NCBI GenBank assembly: GCA_009801015.1
Contig: VHZZ01003988.1
Location: 45,534-72,266, forward strand
Reading direction: 5' to 3'
DNA from: Silene noctiflora
Lineage: Eukaryota; Streptophyta; Magnoliopsida; Caryophyllales; Caryophyllaceae
DNA length: 26,733 nt
The stretch's first letter is position 1; the number at the start of each line of letters is the position of its first letter. The notes below the pieces were generated by a model. That model ran no database searches. It worked only from the letters and a program-made list of their open reading frames with translations, and had not been told where the DNA came from. Shown in pieces: positions 10,658-23,633 of the stretch. The position numbers and the translations under genes are program-made.

Positions 10658-11477
10658 TTTCAGCACTCCCCTAAAGACACCTGCATAAAAATTATGAACA
10701 TCAGGCTCAAAACCGTCTTAAACTTACAACATAGTCGTTAAAGATAGCACTGTATTAAATGAACCACGTAACATGAAAATGAACCGTCTTACCCTGTTTG
10801 CTATGTGATGAAAATACAGCAAAGATAATAGGCGCAAACTGAGACGTGCACATTTTATAGCAAATGCTTTTCCAACCATTTTCAGCTGCCAAAGAAGAAA
10901 ATTCTTCTTCATGTCATTTTCCATGGATAACTTTGGAACACTTTATGACCTTTACCAATTAGAGTATTCAACTACAGAGTAAAATATTTCATGAAAAAAA
11001 GATTATACTATCTTGATTAATTTCATGGAAAAAAGATTTTACTATCTTAATTAATTCGTAAAATCTTTTCTACTTTTTTACGATGATAATGATTCGGATT
11101 TGGATAGACTAGAATCAAAAGTACAATGTACAAGGAATGAATTCGAGATTTTATCCGACTGTACAATATTACTATTCCAAATTCATCGGGTTAATATTGA
11201 ACCTGCTAAAATTGGATCACATATCATTCCGTTGTCTCACCTAACTACATGCATGAACATGACTATACGTAAAAGGTAATTTTAAGTTTTATATATATCT
11301 TAAAAGTTGTGAATTCCAGATAAAATTCATAGTTTCCAATTGTTTTAAAAAAAAAATCATAGTTTCGTACCCGTATACTCGCCACCACTAGCCACCACGA
11401 AACCTGCTAGTCCGCTATCCACCTTTACTCTACATGTATCCGCTTTATTTTTAAAAAAATAAAATTGGTTTTATAAA

Positions 11478-11609
11478 TCGGATTTTCTAACATGTGCCCT
11501 ATAACACATGTTAATAATTTAATTAGAGTTGAAACTCATATTTACCATAATTAATGATATAATCTTGAAATATTTTCCTAAGGGTTTAAGGCACATGTTA
11601 GAATAATCC
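11478..11609. mobile_element. 132-bp MITE with 8-bp target duplication
   Basis: The left end reads (TC)GGATTTTCTAACATGTGCC and the right end, reverse-complemented, reads GGATTATTCTAACATGTGCC. Perfect TTTATAAA direct repeats flank it at 11470-11477 and 11610-11617. The ACATGTGCC end motif is common in plant MITEs. It has no coding capacity. It sits between the divergent GLO and UBP25 genes, roughly 450-580 bp upstream of the first UBP25 upstream ORF. Confidence 0.75.
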
Positions 11610-11902
11610 TTTATAAAAATATAGATGAAAATAAATACGGTTTATTTGTAATAATTCCATAAGGATACGACTCTAATTATATTTAATCTAACTCAAACAA
11701 TTAAATAATATTCAATTTTAAAATAAGTAAGGACAACTTTTAAAAAATGTATAAAATTAAGTGAAACCGATAACGTAAATCTTAACTCGAGTATAACAAG
11801 AAAACAATCTCGAGTCTCTAACTAACAACTCCACCCCCAATTAAACAACCTTCTTCGAAACTCCGAAACCCCCAATTAAACCCGCGGAAAACTAAGATTC
11901 AC

Positions 11903-11911
11903 AAACCCTAA
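11903..11911 (+). promoter_or_regulatory. Telo-box AAACCCTAA upstream of UBP25
   Basis: An exact AAACCCTAA lies about 220 bases before the UBP25 start, and a second AAACCCTAG-like motif lies near 12047. In plants telo-boxes near the transcription start are typical of housekeeping and ribosome-related genes. Whether this one is bound here is inference. Confidence 0.45.
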
Positions 11912-11991
11912 TTTAATCCTCTTATCAATTCAATCAATTCAATTCATTCAATTCAACCAATAAATTATCATACAATAACGAATTCTTCTTG

Positions 11992-12066
11992 ATGCGATTA
12001 CATCAATTACAGCATCGTTGTCGGAGTAACAAAATCGGCGAAATTGAAACCCTAGACAATCGATGA
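11992..12066 (+). other. Upstream ORF 1 in UBP25 leader (24 codons)
   Basis: An ATG at 11992 opens a 24-residue frame ending in TGA at 12064-12066. The stop overlaps the ATG of the next upstream ORF as ATGA. It counts as a uORF only if transcription starts before 11992, which the CA-rich leader-like sequence from about 11810 makes likely but does not prove. Confidence 0.45.
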
Positions 12067-12209
12067 GGGGCGGGGGTACGACGGAATTCGCGGCGGCTGC
12101 GCAATCGTCGGCGATATTTTCCGATGGTCGGTTTCTTGTTAATGGAAGCAGAAGGTGTTGGAGGAGAAAGAGGGAAAATTCAAATGAATTGGATTTCGCA
12201 CTTGCTTAA
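12063..12209 (+). other. Upstream ORF 2 overlapping the UBP25 start
   Basis: An ATG at 12063 opens 48 codons starting [16 protein letters not shown] and ending in TAA at 12207. It runs out of frame across all candidate UBP25 starts (12124, 12142, 12184). Ribosomes using it would miss the main frame. Its context (T at -3, A at +4) is weak, which favours leaky scanning. Confidence 0.5.
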
Positions 12210-15200
12210 GCGTAAAAATGGCGGTCCTTTAGGGTTAAAAAATCTCGGAAATTCTTGTTATCTTAATTCTGTTCTTCAGTGTCTTACTTACACTCCTCCT
12301 CTTGCTAATTTTTGCCTTGGAAATCAACATTCTACTTATTGTATGTTTCGAAACCCTAGATAGTTTAATTTGATTTGATATTGTCGTTGTTGCTGTTAAT
12401 TTGTCGATGCGGTATTTAGAATACTTGTTTGAAGAGTATAGTTTGTTTGTTTTTACGGTGAATTAGTTTATTTTTTAACTGCGTGGAAATTTGAGTCGCT
12501 TACCTCACTGTAAGCTTGCTCATTTACTTTGAGGTCGTTGTTGTGATTTTAGGTTGATTAATGACAGTAAGCTTTCTCGTTTTTACTTAGTAGATGTGTG
12601 AAAATTTGAATCCCCTGCCTTGCCATACGCAAGAGCCCTTGAGGTGGTGCTAATGATTTTTGGTTGATTAATGGTCGCAAGCTTTCTCGTTTTTACTTGG
12701 TAGATGTCTGAAAATTTGAATGCCCTGCCTCGCGGTAGGGGGAAGTCTCTGAGGTTGTTGTGATTTAGGTTAATTAATGATTGGAAGCTTTCTCGTTTTT
12801 ACTTCGTAGATGTGTGAAAATTAGAATCCCCTGCCTTGCCATAAGTGAGAGCCTTTGAGGTCGTCGTAGTGATTTTAGGTTGATTATTGACCACATTGTT
12901 GTTGCTGCTGTTAGCCTTTGAAATTGTTGTGATTTTAGGTTGATTAATGACTATGTTCTGGTTGATGTTGCTGGTGTTTAGTTCTGATTTTAGGTTTTCA
13001 CAAAGGTGATTTGTCTTTAGTCTAGCAACATAACAATAATCTGCGTTTATAGCTGCGTGTAAATTTGGATACCCTTCCTCTTGCCCTAACCTTTCTCATT
13101 TACTCCCTCCATTCCACTTTTATTGTCCCCTCTTCCCTCTTATTTTATCCCAAATTAATTGTCTCCTTTCTAAATTTAGTAAGGAGATTGAGTGAACATC
13201 CCGTATTACCCTCTTGATATTTAGTTACCACTCCTCTCATCACAATAAGTTGTGTGTTTCCCGAATATTAGATCTCTAATCCAGTAACAACACATAAGTG
13301 TGCTTTTCTTTTTTCTTTTCGATATGAACTTGACTTGACTTTCCGACTCTTTATAAATGAAATGGTCAGACTGGATTGAATCAGCGGTATATAGATCCAA
13401 TACAATTAGGTAAAAATAAGAAGTGGTTTCTCCAACGTATAAATGGGTTGGGATTTTCTGTTATTTGATTTTTGCTTACCAGTTGTAAGCTAAGTTTATT
13501 GATTACCAACTTGTTATTTTTTCTGTAGGTGATTCGGCTTCAAATCCTTTCAGAAAAAAGCAGTGTCCCTTTTGTTTATTAGAGAACCGTATAGTACGAT
13601 CACTTAGTATAGATTTAACCCTAGACGCTCCTGCTAAGATTCTTGGCTGCCTTGAGATATTTTCTAAGAATTTCAAGAGTGGTAGACAAGAGGATGCCCA
13701 TGAGTTCCTTCGCTATGTTATCGATGCATGCCACGATACTTGCCTGCGGCTGAAGAAACTGCAGCAGCAGCGTTTGAAAAAAACCTCCAATGGTATTGGA
13801 AAAGAGAATTTTGGTAGCAGTACTATTGTGAAGGACATTTTTGGTGGTGCTTTGCAGAGTCAAGTAAAGTGCCTTTCATGTGGAAATGAATCGAATAAAG
13901 TTGATGAGATCATGGATATTTGTCTTGAAATATCTGGTTGCAGTTCGCTTAAAGAGGCGATGAGAAAATTTTTCCAAGCTGAGAGTTTAGATGGTAATAA
14001 TAAGTACAAATGTGAGAGGTGAGGATTCGTTGGTACCAAGTATATTTCTTCTTGGATTACTTTCTTCCACTTGATTTATCTGAAATTCTGAATCACTGCT
14101 GAACTTATGTTGATGTAGATGTACAAAACTAGTTACAGCTAAGAAGCAAATGTCGGTACTCCAAGCTCCTAATGTACTTGTCGTCCAGCTCAAGGTGTGT
14201 TACTAATGGTACTCCTCTACTTGTGAGTTTCGTATTATGTACTTGGAAATGACTTTTTTATGTGTTTTAAATGGCTCAGAGATTTGAGGGAATTTTTGGT
14301 GGGAAGATAGATAGGGTGATTGCATTTGAAGAAATTTTGGTTCTTTCAAGCTTCATGTGCAAGGCAAGCCAAGTAAGTTATCCTACTTGGGTTACACATT
14401 TTTGTGCTGTTAGCAGCCTTTAATTTATGTGTGAAGTGAGTTATTAATTGTGGCACAGAAAATACACGCCTATTGTTTTTTTTTTCTTTAGAGGCCGCTC
14501 ACTGATATTTGATGTTTACGTGCTGATCACTAATTGGAAGAATTGAAGGATGCAATTGGCTGTCTGGACTTATTTCTTATGTTACCCTTTTTGTGTCCAT
14601 AAGAGAATTTAGCCGTTGAATATTAAAGAGATATATCTAGCTAGGCTTTAAAAGTAGTTGGAACTTGGAACGTGTAATATTGGCGGACGTCTTTGAAGGA
14701 AATATTTTGTTGTCGCATTGCTTGTTGATTTGGTTTTGAAGAAGCTGGACTTTAAGATTAACATTAGCTGGTAGTAAATAGACAGAAATGGCTTTACTGA
14801 AACATCGATGCTGTATGTAAAAGTGAGACATGGAAACTCTTGATTGATGTAGTTTGTAGCCTTGTAGGTAACCGTGGACTCACTACTAAATAGCTATATG
14901 AATGGATATCATTTAAATTATATGATGTGATAGTTGGAACATCATACTAAAATATACTTGTCTTAAAGGTTAGACACTTAGACCTAATCAAGTTAAACCA
15001 GGTTCTTCTGTCGGTTTATAAAGAGTCTGGATTGGTGTCTGTACTACTCTGTATTATCTGGTCAGTTTGTTAAGTAATCATGGTTTCTTTCGTCCTGACT
15101 GCATTGGATATAGCTTTTGCACAGTGAATTGCTTCAAAAGATTTTCCTCCTTTACTTCTAAGCTTCTATATAGTGCTTGTTTTTATTAAGTGTTGCCATG

Positions 15201-17939
15201 TGATAGCTGTATTTTGGAAATTCTTTTTTTTTTTTTTTTTTTTAAATAGTGTGTTTCTGTTCTTCAGGATCCAAATCCCGAGTATACTCTATTTGCTACC
15301 ATTGTTCATTCTGGTTTTTCACCTGAATCTGGACACTATTATGCTTACATTAAGGTTTGCTTTTGCTCTCTCATGCGCTCTTCTTATGTTTTGAGTAAGT
15401 GGCTCGTCTCATTTCTTACTTTTGTTCAATATTTATAGGATGCTGTAGGACGTTGGTTTTGCTGCAACGATTCTTATGTAACATTATCAACCCTGCAAGA
15501 AGTGCTGACAGAGAAGGCATATATTCTCTTCTTTACCCGAACAAGCCAGAGGCCTGTTTCAGTTGATACAACTACCATGTCTAATGGTGTGAAATCTCAT
15601 ACGATAGCTACTGTACCCAATGGGTTAGAATTTCATGCAGTAGCTACTGTGTCTAATGGAATAAAACCTCAGGCGCATAATGGCAACATTATGTGTAAAA
15701 GTCCCAAAAGCACTGCTTCTCCAAAAGCAGTGAACATCAAACCATTCAATGTGCGTCCTGTTGGCAAAGTTGCTCCAGTTGCAAGTAAATTCAATGGTGC
15801 ATCTAGTGCTTTACAGAACAAGTCTAATGGGCATGCAAATTCTTTTGCGGAGAAAGATTCTCCTAGTGATACAGGGTCGCATAACCTTCAGAAGAAGAAG
15901 GAATCTGTGGAATGTGATGGAAATATCGGCCATGTTGTGAGTGAGCAGGTGAATGGAAATGGAATATGTTCTCATGACAACCACAGCCGTGTTGATGGGA
16001 AGCAGACTATTGAGAGTAGCCAGGATGTGGGAAACGGAAACGGCCATATCGAGAATGGGCCTGTTTGCTCTGAGAAGGATCTGCACAAAGACAACTCGGT
16101 GAAAGACAAGATTGTTGGAAATATGCCTGTCAATGGTGACACCCATAGTGGTTTGAGTAATGGGCGAGTGAGTGTTTCTGGCACCAAGCGAAAGTTGGAA
16201 GATAAGGATACTTGCATATTGCTCGCCAAAGATGTTCATTCTCGGACTCAAGTTGAACATTTTAAGGAAGTGTATGTATCTTAACCTCATTTCTGACTGC
16301 TTATTCATTCACGACCAAGGAACATGTGTACATGTCTAAACAAACTTCACCAGAAGAATTTTACTTTTCTTAACCTTCCTCTTTAGCAAAGTATATGCAG
16401 TTTCAACTGAACTAAGTTAAGCAAACATGTTATTAGGAATTTTTATTAATCTGGAGATTCTTTATCTTAGTGCATATCACGTACGCGTCTTTTAGCCGCT
16501 GCTGTTTTCTTTGTCGGAAATGTTTGTAGAGTTATGTTCCATGAACAAACAATAATTTTTTCCCTTCCATTTTCAGTCTTCAGAAAGAAGCTTCAATGGT
16601 TCTCCAAGCATCCGGCTGGTCTGATAAGTTGTATAAATACATGAGATCAAGGAAGAAGCTGTGTATGGACACTTGTACGTCGACAGATACCATTGAGCAG
16701 AAGTAAGTTTTTTGCGCTAGTGTTAGTAATTTGATTTACTTACATGAAGAGGCCTTTTGTGAATTGAAGTCTAGTTTCAAGTACTGTCAAATCCAATTTG
16801 AATAGATTGCTTAACGTATTTATGTTGCTTGAACGTGCAATGAACACTTATCACCTTATTTAGCTAACCCAAGGTGTTTGGTGAGCGTTGAGGCCTGTTA
16901 AAACTTTTGTTCGCATTAAGGCTTTGAATGGGTAATTGGTCATTTAGAAGTAGTGGTACTTATTGTGACAGGTCTGAGCTAGAGTTTCTGTAAGGCATGT
17001 AGTGTCTTTGATTCTTGGAGTTTATTTCATATAAAGCCTGCTTGTCATCCCGCTGCAATACTACTTCCATCTTCTATTATACGGAAGTATTTACTACTCT
17101 TATCTCGAAATTGTGAGAAATTGAGATGTGTCTAGACTCTAGGTGATACAACCTGTCTTAAGATGTTTTTGTCAAATATCCAAAGCAGTGATGTCCTTCG
17201 AACATTAAGTTCATAGCTAAGGATATATATTAGATTTGACTGGTGGATGGTAATCTGATACGACGGAACGTGTATGAGGATGATGAGGCCCATGTAAGTA
17301 AAAGTCTGAACGGTTAGTTTTCCTTTCATGGTTAAGGGAAATCAAGGTTAATTTACTGGAAGCAAGCTACAGATTGAAATGATTTCTTGGTAATTTTTCA
17401 AAGGTTTTATGAATTAGAAGATGGTGGAGAGAATGTGGCATTGAGACATTCGAACGTCAATGAGATAGAGTGTATTATTGGTTTCAATGTTTTCCTTCAA
17501 ATGTGAAAGGTAGCTCAGGTAAAGCAATTTATAAGACAGATCAAGAGCGTTGTGAAGGAATCTGTACTTTCTATACAAAGTTATCCGACGTAAAGAAACT
17601 ATTCTGTCCAAATTCTTAGCAGTGCTGCGCTATACAAATTTGGGATTTGGGAATCTATTTTTTCTGGTAGTAAGCTGTATGTGCAGCAACAGTCATCCTT
17701 CCATTTCCATGACTCCATTATAAGGCCCCTCGTATATTTTTAATTTGTGTGCACTAGTTTATCTTCTTTTTTCTTGACTTGTTTGCTGGTTCTAATGGTT
17801 TAAGTTTGAGATTTATCGGTTTTATCATTACAGGAAAGTGTTGATTGCTGATGCCAAAACACCTTTCATCTCCCAAATTCCTGGATCTTTGAAAGAAAGT
17901 TTGATTGAATGCATTAGATCGTTTAGCAGAGGGAACTAG
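12124..17939 (+). CDS. UBP25: Ubiquitin-specific protease, UBP25 type
   Basis: This cysteine peptidase of family C19 removes ubiquitin from proteins. Eight exons join in frame to 675 residues: 12124-12340, 13529-14018, 14119-14194, 14280-14372, 15268-15354, 15439-16271, 16577-16702, 17834-17939. Arabidopsis UBP25 is recalled as about 660. The Cys box [18 protein letters not shown] gives Cys45. The His box [11 protein letters not shown] gives His315, with Asn331/Asp332 behind it. Paired CxxC motifs (CLSC and CERC) form the usual zinc ribbon. The domain spans about 35-355. The C-terminal half is Asn/Gly/Ser-rich and looks disordered, and ends IRSFSRGN. Starts at Met7 (12142) or Met21 (12184) are also possible; Met21 best matches the length of relatives. 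Introns 1 and 4 are long. Confidence 0.93.
12480..12990. repeat. Minisatellite of about 108-bp units in UBP25 intron 1
   Basis: Units recur with the anchor GCTTTCTCGTTTTTACTT at 12571, 12681 and 12787. Each also contains GTGTGAAAATTTGAAT, CCCTGCCT and a TTGATTAATGA motif. Three nearly complete units of 106-110 bp are flanked by partial ones, with a degenerate echo near 13050. The array fills much of the 1188-base first intron. Confidence 0.85.
13103..13190. mobile_element. Truncated Stowaway-like end in UBP25 intron 1
   Basis: TTACTCCCTCCATTCCACTT followed by TATTGTCCCCTCTTCC matches the widespread plant CTCCCTCCRTTCC terminal sequence of Stowaway/mariner-type elements. I could not find the complementary GGAGGGAGTA end, so this is probably a fragment and the right border is a guess. 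Confidence 0.5.
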
Positions 17940-18240
17940 CTGTTCTTTTCTCCACAGTCGCCAGACAACCCCCTCACCTGCTCAGATATACGGTGAAGAT
18001 TGTGAGAACATCACTATTGCCCGATGAATCTTGTGTTGAACATTTTTGCCGGATAAGACTTCTCGACACTAGAGAGAGTTTGAGTTTGTAGTCCTGTTAA
18101 TGTATTATATCCTTTTTGGTCCCATCTCAAGCACAGAATTATTTAATTGGATGATCATCAAATTTTTTACCCATGTAAAATGTTCAGAGATATACAGATT
18201 TACTGATATAGAATTGAGTTTTTCATTATATTGATTCACA
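17940..18240 (+). other. Probable UBP25 3'-UTR
   Basis: This stretch runs from the UBP25 stop towards the convergent RIO2 gene. It is T-rich with TGTATTATAT and TTTAATTGG-type motifs that fit loose plant poly(A) signals. The two stop codons are 598 bases apart, so the 3' ends of the two transcripts lie close together and may overlap. Confidence 0.4.
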
Positions 18241-18537
18241 TTTCTGCAACCTGATTCATTTTTTTTTTAGCTACTCGACGGATTGAAATCATTCCTAAAA
18301 CAAACACAAAATCCAAGTACTAAGAGACTGAGCAATAGTTCAATATGGTTGAGGTATACAAAAGCATGAAATTCAGGTTCGAAATGTAAGGAGTCTAAAA
18401 AGTTTGTTTATATGGGCCATCAGAGCTTAGCTAGGGCCTCGGCGTAAATTCTATCAAGGCTTCATCGATCACCATATTTAAAGATTTTAGAGCTTAGCTA
18501 AATCCAATTACAGTATGTGTAAATTTCTATCAATGCT

Positions 18538-21790
<3,253 letters not shown>

Positions 21791-22625
21791 TGTTGTTGCT
21801 GATTTCCAATCAGTTTTAAGAAATAACCAACATAATTAGAAAACAAACATGAATGACGATTAATCATTAATAACTAGTCTTAAACCCGAATACTACTGCA
21901 ATCATCAAATTACAATATAAACACAATGCAACAATTATTATACCTGTAAGGCCACCTTACACAATACTCCGTATTCAAGTAAAACAGATCTAAAAACACA
22001 AGTTAAACGAAAAGTTAATTACTTAGTTACAAAATTCGTTATAGAATATCGTCTCATACAAGAATTTGTATTACTCATTAGGGTTTATAGCTCAATAGCA
22101 CGACCAAATGAGTGTCATGTCATAATACTCAACGTCGTCCTTCATAGCGACCCAATAAAGGTTATAAAACCGCCTCACACAAGAACTTTACAAGGGTGCT
22201 ACTTTTTATCGCCCTAGTTTTTCTAATATCTTCCAATTTTGGCATAATATTTCCAATTTTAACCGTCCTTATCTCTATTTCTCTCTTATTAATATCTTAG
22301 AACTATCTATGTCGTGCCGCCAACACGAAACAACCACGGCCATGTCTCCGTCGTACAACACACCGTGTCGTCTTACAGTCAATCATGTATGCCGCATGAA
22401 AAATTTTCCAGAATCCATGTCCCTTAATTGTTACTGAATTTAAAGGGAATTTGCCTACCGAATTACCCTATTTCATCGATTCTAGACCTAATTACCAATT
22501 ACAGCGATTAAAGTAAATAAAATGAAAATTTAAAGAGTAATTTACCTTAATTCTTGTTGTTATGGTAAATTGTCGACGTCTAAGTAATGAGAAATACTAT
22601 CTATCTTCTCCGTTTTTCGGTTAGG
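21791..22625 (-). promoter_or_regulatory. Probable 5'-UTR, leader intron and proximal promoter of RIO2
   Basis: A CAG acceptor (21799-21801) sits eight bases before the RIO2 ATG. A matching AAG/GTAAAT donor sits at 22546, with a short ACAACAAG-rich candidate leader exon just upstream (about 22546-22620). Two MITE-end-like segments lie inside the inferred intron, near 22050-22075 and 22165-22190, both of the form CG-CTCA-ACAAGAA-TT and in the same orientation. Exact transcription start is not determinable. Confidence 0.45.
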
Positions 22626-22716
22626 TCTTTTATTTAGCCTTCTCTTCTAATCCACGACTAAAATAACATTTATTTTACGGACTTCTATGAAATTTGGATG
22701 CGGTAAATGCTAAATA

Positions 22717-22985
22717 TGTACTCCCTCGGTCCAAATTATTTGTTACCTTTTATTAAATACCTAAAAGATAAACAAATGACCCAGGCAAAAAGAATATTAT
22801 TATAAACCGACAACTCAACAAGAGAGGAGAAAAGTCGGAAGAAGAAGATCCTTTTTAAGTAATTTGCTCTAATGTACTATTAAAATAACATTTATTTTAC
22901 CGACATTTTTAATATTTGTCAAAGGAAAACAAGTATTATTATAAGCCGATACGAGAGAAGACTAAACAATTTGTTAAAAAGGAAA
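22717..22985. mobile_element. Possible Stowaway-like element fragment
   Basis: TACTCCCTCGGTCCAAATTA at 22719 matches the common plant Stowaway/mariner terminal sequence. No complementary end was found. Downstream, two blocks are repeated: AATAACATTTATTTTAC (22662 and 22884) and a TATTATTATAA-CCGA block (about 22793 and 22933). This suggests local rearrangement. The borders are approximate. Confidence 0.4.
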
Positions 22986-23633
22986 TGAATGATTAATCTG
23001 AGTGTAGGGGGGAAGATGAATGTATGTTTGATGATGGATAGGTTACATTGAAGGAATAATTTCGTCATTTACTCAATTGGTATTAGTAACTTAGAGGCGA
23101 CAAAAAGAAAAAGTGCTTTACAAATATCATTTAAAATTATTTTTAAATATATTTATTGATTTTTATAAATTGAATGTATACGGATTGTGAATAATGTGTC
23201 TCGCATAAATGTTTCAACTCTTGACCTGCTGTGTTAAATTTTTCCCCATAAACATTCGAAAATAATCACATTATGTCAACAATGTGATCAAGATTTTAAT
23301 TCAGTACGTGAAAAGAAAATCTGAAAAACTTATCACTGGAAAATCTTTACCGGTACACGAGCTCTGCTGCCACCAAATAGGACAATATACATGACAGCCC
23401 AGGGCAAAGACCCAAGTAGTAAGAGCCATAGTTCGAACATGGATGAGGTTTTCAAAAGCATGGAATTGCAGGTTTCCGATGTAACATATAAGTACAGTTT
23501 GTCTACATGGGCAAAAAAAAATCCGACAAGGGCCTCAACATAACTTCTACAAAGGCTTCAACAGTCACCAGATTCGAAGATTTTAGAGCTTAACTGGATC
23601 CAACTACAGCCTTGGCGTAAATTCTTCGCGGCT

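Larger units (their letters stand above)
10658..11991. promoter_or_regulatory. Shared divergent upstream region of GLO and UBP25
   Basis: About 1.4 kb separates the start codons of two oppositely oriented genes, so both promoters and 5' leaders must lie here. The GLO side has a CAG acceptor next to 10681, implying a non-coding first exon that I could not place. The UBP25 side turns CA-rich from about 11810 and carries a telo-box at 11903. A MITE occupies 11478-11609. I cannot assign TATA boxes or start sites with confidence. Confidence 0.5.

Noticed and set aside
12063-12209. Reading the MRGGGTTEF frame as the true UBP25 N-terminus
   Set aside because: It is out of frame with the catalytic Cys box and stops 18 bases before it, and no splice site joins the two frames. 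Treating it as an upstream ORF is simpler.
15811-16308. A 165-codon minus-strand open frame opposite UBP25 exon 6
   Set aside because: It is antisense to a clear coding exon with biased composition. It has no domain and is explained as a shadow of the Asn/Ser-rich UBP25 tail.
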